From assembly GCA_963575745.1 (NCBI GenBank), contig CAUYUJ010015305.1, positions 1 to 64,000 of the forward strand: DNA of 64,000 bases. Direction: 5' to 3'. Below are positions 11,875-20,455 of this stretch, one piece after another. How positions within the stretch are numbered: position 1 is the first letter of the stretch; the number at the start of each line of letters is the position of its first letter. The translations under genes were made by a program, and so were the position numbers. The DNA comes from Prorocentrum cordatum (lineage: Eukaryota; Sar; Dinophyceae; Prorocentrales; Prorocentraceae). A model generated the notes under the pieces. That model was not told the origin of the DNA and searched no databases. It worked only from the letters and a program-made list of their open reading frames with translations.

Positions 11875-12605
11875 TGAGGACGAGGAGGAGCTCCAATGTA
11901 GACTCAAGACGCACCAACGACGCTGCAATCAACACCCGTCCAAGATCCCTCTTCATAGCTCTCTACAGAAACGTATTTCCATTGCGGGAAATGCTCCATT
12001 GAAAGACAAAGGTCTGACAACCCCCAGACGTGCCACACGAAACAAATTCAGGGACTCCGGCGCCGCGAATCGACGGGACTGCTGCGCCCTGACAACCCAG
12101 GGCCGTGCCAGGACACCACTCATGGGACCTCCACGAAACCCGCGAATTAAAGCGACGGCTGCCCCGTGACAGCCCGAAACCGCGCCAGGCCATCGCTCTT
12201 GGGACTTCCACCAACCGAACCCCGGAAGCGGGCGCGGCCGTTCACAGAGAATGCACGCGGCGCCAGGGCGAGAGCCACGCTTTGAGCAAGGAGCCGCCGT
12301 CCATCTCTCGGAAGCCGGTGCAGAAAAGCGTAGGGCGAACCCGCGCGGCGCGAAGGCGAGAGCTACATTTTGAACATCGCCCGCCCTCCCTACGTTTCAG
12401 ACAGCTGCAAGCTGGTACGCCGAATGCGCGCGGAGCTGGGGCGAGGCCCGCGCTCTGAGAAGCACACTCCCTGTCATCCTTGAAGCTGGTGCGAACGTGG
12501 AAGCCGAAAACGCTTGTCCTCCATCCTCGAATCCGCTGCGAAGTTCCGGCTCCAGGGTCACAAGTGGTGAGGAAGTCTCAAGCGAAACGCCCTGCCCGCC
12601 CTACC
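11875..12605 (-). repeat. Composite satellite element, copy 3 (reverse)
   Basis: Read on the minus strand this is flank A (12545-12605), about four satellite monomers (12235-12540), spacer units (12000-12230) and flank B (11880-11990). With copy 2 it forms a large inverted arrangement around about 400 bp. Confidence 0.7.
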
Positions 12606-12765
12606 TGAGGAGGAGGAGGAGGAGGAGGAGAAGGAGGAGGAGGAGGAGGACGAGGGAGGAGGAGGAGAAGGAGGGAGGAGGGAGGAGGGAGGAGGGAGGA
12701 AGGAGGAGGAGGAGGAGAAGGAGGAGGAGGGAGGGAGGGACAGGGAATGAAGGAGGGGGAGGCGC
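12605..12765. repeat. GGA microsatellite
   Basis: A GGA/GGAGGAGGGA tract on the plus strand between composite copy 3 and module D. Confidence 0.9.
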
Positions 12766-12895
12766 AGGAGGAGGCACGATCTTGGACGTATCGCCCAATC
12801 GCATGCACTGCCCGCGCAAGTCGAGGGGTGCTCTCCCACGCGCGTTCAAGCGCGCAGGAGGAGGGGGGTCCACCGAGGAGGGAGCAGGACAAAGA
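12766..12895 (-). repeat. Composite-associated module D, copy 1
   Basis: Contains GATCTTGGACGTATCGCCCA and CGCGCAAGTCGAGGGGTGCT. Related copies are at 13780-13905 and 14635-14745, each sandwiched between GGA tracts next to a composite copy. It appears to be an outer module of the same repeat. Confidence 0.65.
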
Positions 12896-12897
12896 TG

Positions 12898-13775
12898 GTG
12901 AGGAGGACGACGACGAGGAGGAAAAGGAAGACGAGGAGGACCAGCGCAAACTCGAGACGCACCAACGATGTCGCAAATCACCCTCCCTCCAAATGCCCTC
13001 TTCATTCGTCTGGATAAGAATGTACTTGAGTCGCAGGGTACGCCCTATTGGAAAACAGCCGTCCGATAATCACCAATCGCGACCAAACATTCCTGGGACT
13101 TCGCCGCCGCGAATCAGCGTGAATGAAGAATCCGGATGGTTCTAAACTGTGCCAAAACATCGTTCCTGAGACTTCAGCATTGCGATTCAATGTGACTGCT
13201 GCGTCCAGGCAATCCTGAACCGCGTCGGAACATCATTCCTGGGACTTCAGCCATGCGAGTCCTTGAAACGGCTGCAAGCGTTAACAAAAACGAATGTGTG
13301 CTGCGCCAAGACAAACAAAAAAAACATTTGAAAAGGAACCGCCCTCCAAACCTTGAAGCTCTTGCAAGCGTTGACAACGAATGCGTACGGCGCTGGGGCG
13401 CAAAAGCGAGAGCCACATCCCGAAACGGAACCGCCCTCCATATTTCAAACTGCCGCGACCTTCTGCAACGACTGCGCGCGACGCTGCGGCGAGAACCACA
13501 CGTTGGGCACCACCCGCCCTCCGTCCTGGAAGCTGCTGCAGGCTTCGGCAGCGACTGTGCGAAGCCCCGAGCGAGAGCCACATGTTGAAAACCACCTGTC
13601 CTCCACCCTTCAAGCCGATGCAAAGTTTGCATAGTCACCATCACAGATGCTGGAAGAAATCTCAAACGAAAAGCCCGGCCTGCCCTGTCGACACGTTTGG
13701 GGGTGCGACTCGGAGGAGCTCTGGTATGTAAGGATTTTGTATATAAGGAACAGGGATGGAGGAGGGGGGGCGGCA
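12898..13775 (-). repeat. Composite satellite element, copy 4 (reverse)
   Basis: A GGA/GACGAGGA tract (12898-12940), flank B (12940-13040), spacer units (13045-13255), about five satellite monomers (13255-13635) and flank A (13640-13765, with CCTGTCGACACGTTTGGGGG). Left and right parts match copies 3 and 5. Confidence 0.7.
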
Positions 13776-13779
13776 GAAG

Positions 13780-13905
13780 GAGGCAGGATCTTGGACGTGG
13801 TGCCCAATCAGATGCAATGCCCGTGCAAATCGATGGTCGCTCACATGCACGCTCTCGCGCGCATAGGGGATTTCCGTCGGTGAGGGATGAGGGAATGGAG
13901 GCGGA
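13780..13905 (-). repeat. Composite-associated module D, copy 2
   Basis: Contains GATCTTGGACGTGGTGCCCA and AATCGATGGTCGCTCACA. It matches modules D at 12766 and 14635. Confidence 0.65.
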
Positions 13906-14562
13906 GGAGGACGAGGAGCCCCCGCCACGCATGATTGCATACATTAGGTCCTTGTAGAATCTATTTTCGTTGCAAGAAGAATCTAAGTGAACGACGGCCG
14001 TCTGAGGATCCTGAAGTCCGCCACAACGCTAACCCTGGGACGTCAACGCTGCGAATCAACATGACTGTCGCGGCCTGATATTCCTTACCCGAGCCAGACC
14101 ACCACTCCTGGGACTTCAACAACGCGAAATAACGTGACTGTAGCTTCTTGGCAACTCTTGAACTGCATCATAATGCAATTCCTCGGACTTCAACCATACG
14201 ATCCCTTGAAACGGCTGCAACATCTTAGCACGAATGTGCGCGGAGCTAGGGCGACAACCCCATGTTGAAAATGAACCGCCCTTCATCCTTGAAGCTGCTG
14301 CTGACGAATGCGCGCGGCACTCTGGCGGGACCCACATTTTGAAAGCCAAGCGACCGTCAAACTGTTGCAAGCTTTGAAATCGAATGCGCGCGGCGCTGAA
14401 GCGAGAGCCACACTTTGAAAACCACCTGTCCTCCATCCGTTGAGGTATTGCAGAGTTCCCATATCCTGGATCATAGATATGCTGATGATGTCTCAAGCGA
14501 AACGCCCAGCCCGCCCTGCCGACACGCTTGGTGGTGCGGCACGGAGGATTTCATGATCAGGA
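13906..14562 (-). repeat. Composite satellite element, copy 5 (reverse)
   Basis: Flank B (13910-14000), spacer units (14010-14210, with TGGGACTTCAACAACGCG), about four satellite monomers (14210-14460) and flank A (14480-14562, with GCCGACACGCTTGGTGGTGC). Confidence 0.7.
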
Positions 14563-15778
14563 TACAGGAGGAGGAGGAGGAGGAGGAGGAGGACGAGGAG
14601 GAGGAGGGAGGAGGGAGGAGGGCGGAGGCAGGACGAGGCAGGATCTCGGAAGCAACGCCCAATAGCATGCAATACGCGCGCAAATCGGGGGTCGCTCACA
14701 CGCACGCTTCCGCGCGCAGAGGGGGCTTCCGTCGAGGAGGGACGAGGAGGAGGAGGAGGAGGACGACGACGACGACGGGGAGGAGGAGGCGAAGGAGGAG
14801 GAGGAGGAGGAGGAGAAGGAGGAGAGGGAGGAGAGGGAGGAGGAGAAGGAGGAGAAGGGAGACGAGGAGGAAGAGGAATAGGAGGAGTAGGAGAAGGAGG
14901 AGGAGGATGAGGAGAGGAAGAGGATGGAGGAGGAAGAGGAGGAGGAGGAGGAGGAGGAGGAGAAGGAGGAGGAAGAGGAATAGGAGAAGTAGGAGGAGGA
15001 GGAGGAGGAGAAGAGAGGAATAGAGGAGTAGGAGGAGAGGAGTAGAGCGAGGAGGAGGAGGAGGAGGAAGAGGAGGAGGCAATAGGAGGAGGAGGAGTAT
15101 AAGAGGAGGAGGAATAGGGAGGAGAAGAGGAGAGGAGGAGGAGGAGGAGAGAGAAAGAGGAGTAAGAGGAGGAGGAATAGGAGGAGGAAGAGGAGGAGGA
15201 AATAGGAGGGGAGGAGGAGGAGGGAGAGGAGGAGATGAGGAGGAGGAGAAGGGGGAGGAGGAGGAAGAGGAATAGAAGGAGAGGAGGAGGAGGAGGAGAC
15301 AAGAGGAGGAGGGGAATAAGAGGAGGAGGAATAGGAGGAGGAGGAGGAGAAAGAGGAATAGGAGGAGTAGGAGGAGGAAGAGGAGGAGGAATAGGAGGAG
15401 GAGGAGAAGGAGGAGAGGAGGAAGAGGAGGAGGAAAGGAGAGAAGGAAGACGGAGGAGGAATAGGGGAGGAGGAGGAGGAGAAGGGGAGGAGGAGGAGAA
15501 GAGGAATAGGAGGAGGAGGAGGAGGAGGAGGAGGAGGAGGGGAGAGGAGGAGAGGAATAGGAGGAGGAGGACTGAGGAGGAGGAGGAAGGAGGAGGAGGA
15601 GGAGGAGGAGGAGGAGGAGGAGGAGAAAAGGAGGAATAGGAGGAGGAGGAGGGGAGGAATAGGAGGAGGAACAGGAGGAGGAGTAGGAGGAGGAGGAAGA
15701 GGAGGAGGAGGAGGAGGAAGAGGAGGAAGAGGAGGAGGAATAGGAGGAGGAGGAGGAGCAGGAGAAAGAGGAAACATT
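14563..15778. repeat. 1.2-kb GGA-rich purine tract with module D copy 3
   Basis: After module D (14635-14745) the plus strand is almost all purine for about 1 kb. It is built of GGA/GAG with regular GAATAGGAGG interruptions and very few pyrimidines. Minus-strand ORFs of 377-440 residues are poly-S/L/P repeat translation. Such a tract could form triplex DNA or stall a polymerase. That is inference. Confidence 0.9.
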
Positions 15779-15989
15779 CGGATGACGACGAGGGCTCGGC
15801 ACGGGCCGCCGCCACCTCAAGGCTACCAAGCTACCCGCTCGGGGAGCCCTCGGACACTCGGGCGCCCGCGATCACCGGCAGCTCCGCGCCAGCAGCGCAG
15901 CGGCGCGCGCGCGCAGGGCGCTGGACACCGTGTGGCCGGCCGTGGCGGGGCGAAGTGCCTGGCGGGCCAGAGCAGCCAACATCGAGCCC

Positions 15990-16016
15990 TGGGACGACGA
16001 CGACGACGAGGAGCCA

Positions 16017-16054
<38 letters not shown>

Positions 16055-16095
16055 GAGCCAGCGACGACGACGACGACAACGACGAAGAGGAGCCA

Positions 16096-16133
<38 letters not shown>

Positions 16134-16145
16134 GAGCCAGCGACG
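15990..16145. repeat. (GAC)n array with GGAGCCAGC interruptions
   Basis: GAC triplets are broken several times by GAGGAGCCAGC, giving a longer-period repeat on top of the triplet. Confidence 0.85.
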
Positions 16146-16508
16146 GCGAGGAGCCAGCGGCGACCGCGGAGGCTGGCCCTGGGAGGAAGGCGGTCCCTGG
16201 ATCGGCGCCCATCTAACAGGGACTCCACTGACTAGACAGGCGCGCTCCACGACTCGCAAAGTACTTACTCGCAAATGGCCTGGATCCGCCGCGGGGGATC
16301 TACGATTAAGTATATCAAAGCCGACATCTATTTTTCGGACGTTTGCGAGTGGGCACTATGCGAGTACTGGAACGCGCTCGGTGACGACGGGCACTTTGGC
16401 CAGTGACCCAGCGAACCCAACATTTCCCGATGTGGGCAACGCTGCAATGCCACAGAGAAGCCCCAAAGTGGCAACTTTCGGCAACGTTCCAAAGTACAGT
16501 GGGCGGCG
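16146..16508. other. No gene seen
   Basis: Low-copy sequence without a recognisable motif on either strand. Confidence 0.45.
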
Positions 16509-16700
16509 TGAATAAGGAACACTTGCTTTTCGACAGGGGCTCGGTCGTTCCTCAGGCTTGCATGCGTTATGTTTCGCTCCTTATGCGTTATGTATTATCC
16601 ATCGTTCCTTATGCGTTATTCCTCGTGAAAAAATGGTTTCGTTCCTAATTGACCGTTCCTTAGGTCAGGCCGATGGCTGTACCTGTGACTGACTACCCGT
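16509..16700 (+). repeat. Dispersed repeat R5, copy 1
   Basis: Shares GGGGCTCGGTCGTTCCT and CTTGCATGCGTT-like text with 44272-44450, followed in both by TTCGTTCC and GACCGTTCCTTA-like phrases. Both copies lie just upstream of a GGA tract and an R9 repeat, so a larger segment may have been duplicated. Confidence 0.6.
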
Positions 16701-16801
16701 TACGCTGCCCCTGACTGGAGGTGTCTCCCCGTTGCCGGGGGCAAGCCGGGCCGACCCGCACCGACCCCAGGGGGCCGCCGTCAGAGAACCGTCGGGGGGG
16801 G

Positions 16802-17030
16802 GCCAGAAGCCCTCTGAGATCCTGGCGGCTCAATGCCAGGAGGAGGAGGAGGAGGAGGAGGAGGAGGAGGAGGAGGAGGAGGAGGAGGAGGAGGAGGAGG
16901 AGGAGGAGGAGGAGGAGGAGGAGGAGGAGGAGGAGGAGGAGGAGGAGGAGGAGAGGAGGAGGAGGAGGAGGAGGAGGAGGAGGAGGAGGGGGGGGGGCAG
17001 AAGCCCTCTGAGATCCTGGCGGCTCAATGC
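16802..17030. repeat. GGA microsatellite bracketed by 34-bp direct repeats
   Basis: The phrase AAGCCCTCTGAGATCCTGGC with its flanks is present at 16802-16836 and again at 16997-17030. About 155 bp of nearly pure GGA lies between the copies. Confidence 0.85.
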
Positions 17031-17185
17031 TTTCGAGCTGGGCGCTTTCGCCTTTCTCTCGGGCCCCGGGGCCCTCGCAGATCGATCCGGCTCGAGAAAT
17101 GACGCCGAAAGATGGGGTCTGGGGCTCTGGGCGCGATTTTTTCACGATGTTACAATTGTTTCGCTACGTCGGATCTCAGGGAAGG
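17031..17185 (+). repeat. Dispersed repeat R9, copy 1
   Basis: Matches 45105-45285. Shared landmarks are TTTCGAGC, TTTCGCCT, a GATCCGGCTCGA box, GAAAGATGGGGTC and ATTGTTTCGCTACGTCGGAT. No ORF is conserved between the copies. Confidence 0.7.
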
Positions 17186-17360
17186 CGCCCGTGGCCCAAG
17201 GTGTCCCCAGCTCTGCGCTCCATTCTGGAGCCCCTGGGGCCCTCGTCGGGGCCTCGGGAGGGGTGTCCTGGAGGCTGCAGAGTACCCTCTCCAGAAAGCC
17301 TGGGGACACTCTGGGCCAGGGACCCACCTCTGGCGGCACCCGACAGCAAAAGATGGGAGG

Positions 17361-17591
17361 ACCTCGTTTCTGGTCGAAACTCTCCCGCTCGAGCGTGTCG
17401 ATGCCGTCGGCGGGAATCTCGAAAGAGAACTCGATCGAATAGCTCCAAGCCGCTATCGCTCCCTCGACCCGTCGCTTCTGCAGTGGGAGAAGGGAAGCGC
17501 CTTTCTCTCGAGCCCAAGCGCCGGCGCTTGATACACACATGTACACAAGCGTGCTAGATACATGCCCTGGGTCTTTCCCCCAGAAATCACA
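17361..17591 (-). repeat. 3' LTR of the Copia element
   Basis: 231 bp. In element orientation it begins TGTGATTTCTGGGG and ends ACGAGGT. It differs from the 5' LTR by one extra C (CATGCCCTGG against CATGCCTGG). The upstream sequence in element orientation includes AGAGAAAATAG, a weak candidate polypurine tract at about 17600-17612. Confidence 0.95.
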
Positions 17592-17762
17592 TTCATACTA
17601 TTTTCTCTAGCTAAGCTTGCTTCTCGTTCGAGCGCCGGGCAAACTCGCAAAACTCAGTACTCTATGAAGTCAAGGTAATCGGCGAAGCCGTCGTATATGA
17701 AATATCCATAGTGTCGTCTACGAAATCCAACTTCATGAAATATGTATGTAACCAAACACAAA

Positions 17763-18809
17763 CTACTTCTTGGAAGAACTCGAGCCCGTATCTCCCCGCA
17801 CATACGCCTGTCTCTCCATCTGTGCCTTCGCCGCCTTGGCCTGCGCCCGAAGCACTTTCTCCTCGCTCCACCATGGCGTGTCGCGGTCCACGAGTAGGGT
17901 CCCACACTCAGTGCACCTGATCTTCTCCTTATACTGATTGGTCCCTGCTCTCGTTCGCTTGTCCGTCGGGTGCTCGCACAGGTCGGGGTCGATATACTTG
18001 CTTTGGTCCTTCGTCCTGTACTTCGTGTTCGTCGGACTTGACTTCTTGGTGTACTTGGTTTTGCCAGCTTCCTGGGTTGCCTTCCGACACACTGCACATT
18101 CGTCGATCACCATGCGGTACGCCTCCAGAACTCCGTCCTCCAGCACGTCTCCGAAGTCACTCTCGATCTTCTCGTAGGGAGCGTGTCCGGTCTTCTCGTG
18201 TAGACGGTATGCCTTCTGCATAAGCTTCTTAGATGGCGTCGGCGGTGTCGCCGATGTGGCGCGTACACTCGGGACTTCTTGCCAGCTGCCGTCGTCTATG
18301 TCGCTGGGGACCTTCTTGTCTTCGGCCTTGTCCTTGTGTGGCTTCTTCCGTGTCCTCGGCCCGCACTCGCACTGGTCCACCGTCATGCGACACACAGTAC
18401 ACACTACCATGGTAGTCCACGCCGCAGCTGCACCTCCCTGTGGGCTTGCCCTGATCTCCTCAGCGTCGGCCCCCGTCGCGTCCATCATGTAGATCTCCTT
18501 CGTGTCGTCGGTGCAATCCAGCTTGGCATTCACGTCTGACTCCACATGCATCTCCATCTCCGATGTGACGTTCAACTCCTCCTTGTCCTCTGGATCCTCA
18601 GTCGCATCTGGCTTCTTGATGGTGTGCTTCTCTGCAAAGTCCTTCTCGTAGCGCTCGAGGGCTCCCTTGGTCGGTGCGTAGACCGTCAACAACTTACGCA
18701 CGTGCGTCGGGATCGTCCGACGCTTCACCACCTGGTCCAAGCCGGACCAGTCGACCATCTCCTCGAGCTTCTCGTAGTAAGTATCGTTCTCGCGCTGGCC
18801 CAGCATCAT
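17763..18809 (-). CDS. Third ORF of the Copia element, multi-zinc-finger protein
   Basis: 348 residues between the RNase H end and the 3' LTR, where a standard Copia element has no gene. Four possible metal-binding groups can be seen: C137-x2-C140 with C147-x-C149, an integrase-type H204-x4-H209 plus C238-x2-C241, and C278-x-H280 plus C299-x2-C302. The middle group resembles the HHCC domain already present once in the main polyprotein. The frame differs from pol but stays open upstream across the pol stop for at least 60 nt and reads sensibly there. It could therefore be reached by a frameshift from pol, or start at one of the two Met codons at 18804-18809. It ends in TAG. Function is unknown; nucleic-acid binding is inference. 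Confidence 0.7.
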   Translation of the reverse strand: MMLGQRENDTYYEKLEEMVDWSGLDQVVKRRTIPTHVRKLLTVYAPTKGALERYEKDFAEKHTIKKPDATEDPEDKEELNVTSEMEMHVESDVNAKLDCTDDTKEIYMMDATGADAEEIRASPQGGAAAAWTTMVVCTVCRMTVDQCECGPRTRKKPHKDKAEDKKVPSDIDDGSWQEVPSVRATSATPPTPSKKLMQKAYRLHEKTGHAPYEKIESDFGDVLEDGVLEAYRMVIDECAVCRKATQEAGKTKYTKKSSPTNTKYRTKDQSKYIDPDLCEHPTDKRTRAGTNQYKEKIRCTECGTLLVDRDTPWWSEEKVLRAQAKAAKAQMERQAYVRGDTGSSSSKK

Positions 18810-18862
18810 CCGCCAACGTAGGTATGGCTTCGGAGCAGGTTGGACGACCTTCGCATTGTACC

Positions 18863-20452
18863 TCAGTCTGCGATGCAGTCCTCGAAGTACGTGTAGCCCT
18901 CGTGCACGAAAGGCTGATCGGCAGGTCGCTGTCGCTTGGGGTACTTCGTGCGGTAGTACTCCCCCCTGCGTCCCTTGAGCTCCGTCCGTTGCTTATGGAT
19001 AACCTGGTCCGCCATGAGGTCCTCGGTCAGCCGGTACTCGCCCGTCTGCAGGACGTACCTCATGTAGTCGCCAGCGCGCACGTCGTGCTTGGTGAGGCAG
19101 TCGGCGAGCATCTGCTTGGTGTTCACCCACTTGCTCACCACGTTGTTGAACTCGATGTCGTTCCTGAGCGCCTCGATGTCGATGAGCAGCCGTTTCTCGG
19201 AGGGAACCGTGCCGCGCTTCTGCAGCAGGTCGTAGAGAGACTTGCAATCCGTGACCTCCACCATGGTAATCGCCTTGACGTCCTCCATGTGGGTCCGGTA
19301 ACCCAGTCCGTAGTGTAGTTCCACCAGGTGCTGCCTCAGCATGTCGCCACTCTCGACCGCCTCCAAAGCTGCCATCGTCTCGGCCGAAAGGGTACTGCGC
19401 ACCACACGTTTAATGCGGTGTGAGCGCCACAGCATGGGGGTGATCTTGGTAGGCATCCCGCGCAGGAACTTGTTGTCCTTGTTATCTGCTAGCAGGATGA
19501 CCAGTCCGGCCTGGCTCGCCGTCTTCGTCTTGCCCACGTTGCCGTGACTTGAGTCCCCGATGGCCACCACGATCGCATCGTCCATGTTGATCTTCTGGAA
19601 AGTGATGTCCACGTGGTCTGTCTTGGCGTCGCTCACCGGCTTGTTGAAGTCGAGCAGGTCCTGCACCTTCAGGTCGTTGTCGTGAGCCCTCGTCTGACTC
19701 TCCACCAGACGGAACGCCAAGTCCATACGCGTAGAGCGCACCAGCCACTGGATCTGGCCGTTGCCGCTGTGGAGCAACGCCCTCTCCTCAGCCGTGGCCT
19801 TCGCTTCCTTGTTCCTCCGGCGCTCGGCCGAAATAGGAATCTTCCCGATGCTCTCCGTGTACTCCCTCTGGCTGCACGTGATGGTGCCGTCGTCGTTCTG
19901 CTTGAGGAAGCGCCCGCAGTGGTGAAACCCTGTCCGCGCAGACTGCCACTTGCCGTAGCAGTGTATCTTCCTCAGCGTCGCCACCTGATTCGCGAAGAAC
20001 TCGGGCGAGCCCGCGACCAAGTCGTCATCCACGTGAGTCCCGATGAGGCCGATCAGCTTCCCGTTCTCGTCGTGGAAGATGAATAGAGCCGGGCACAGCT
20101 TGGATCTCGAAGCCCCGGGCAATGACAGGATGGTGTCGCGGTGCTCCTCGTACCACAGTAAGGGTGCGTCGTTCAGCCCGTAGATTCCCTTCTTCGCTTT
20201 CAGGATGGTTCCCTCGGGCACGAATGGCCAGCCCATCTCCGGGACTGCCGGTAGACCGCCCTTGGGAGCTCGAAAATAAACACGTCGTGAGCTGTCGAGG
20301 TACTTCCCATTCAGGAACGCCGAGTCGACGTCGCCCTGCTCCAGCGCCCAGCCCTCCTGGCTGGCCGCCTCCTGAAGAATCACCGCCGTGGCCGTGTCCG
20401 TGAGCGTGGGCGCGTTCGTCTGCAACTCGCTGGCGAGCAGCTGCTTGTCCTT
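18863..20452 (-). CDS. pol: Reverse transcriptase and RNase H part of Copia pol, downstream of the nonsense codon
   Basis: Same frame as the upstream 1730-codon ORF, separated from it only by one TAA at 20453-20455. Counting from the first Met (20425), the reverse transcriptase shows GDVDSAFLNG at 31-40 (catalytic D32), YGLNDAPLLWY at 82-92 and the active-site HVDDD at 131-135. RNase H follows with acidic residues at D291 (GDSSHG), E349 (LSAET) and D393 (TDCKSL), and the usual Copia ADCLTK end at 441-446. All key acidic residues are present. The frame ends in TGA at 18863-18865. Translation of this part would need stop readthrough, internal initiation, or supply from another copy. Confidence 0.93.
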   Translation of the reverse strand, partial: KDKQLLASELQTNAPTLTDTATAVILQEAASQEGWALEQGDVDSAFLNGKYLDSSRRVYFRAPKGGLPAVPEMGWPFVPEGTILKAKKGIYGLNDAPLLWYEEHRDTILSLPGASRSKLCPALFIFHDENGKLIGLIGTHVDDDLVAGSPEFFANQVATLRKIHCYGKWQSARTGFHHCGRFLKQNDDGTITCSQREYTESIGKIPISAERRRNKEAKATAEERALLHSGNGQIQWLVRSTRMDLAFRLVESQTRAHDNDLKVQDLLDFNKPVSDAKTDHVDITFQKINMDDAIVVAIGDSSHGNVGKTKTASQAGLVILLADNKDNKFLRGMPTKITPMLWRSHRIKRVVRSTLSAETMAALEAVESGDMLRQHLVELHYGLGYRTHMEDVKAITMVEVTDCKSLYDLLQKRGTVPSEKRLLIDIEALRNDIEFNNVVSKWVNTKQMLADCLTKHDVRAGDYMRYVLQTGEYRLTEDLMADQVIHKQRTELKGRRGEYYRTKYPKRQRPADQPFVHEGYTYFEDCIAD

Positions 20453-20455
20453 TTA
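20453..20455 (-). other. In-frame TAA nonsense codon in pol
   Basis: The frame reads GGG-TAA-AAG-GAC, where Copia reverse transcriptases have an aromatic residue at the equivalent of NIVPG-x-KDK. A single change from TAC or TAT explains it. The frame is open for 1730 codons before it and 529 codons after it, so this is one point mutation rather than general decay. Confidence 0.9.

Noticed and set aside
14493-15829. Minus-strand ORFs of 377-440 residues rich in S, L and P
   Set aside because: They are the reading frames of the GGA/TCC purine tract. Overlapping frames are open at once and none has complexity beyond the repeat.
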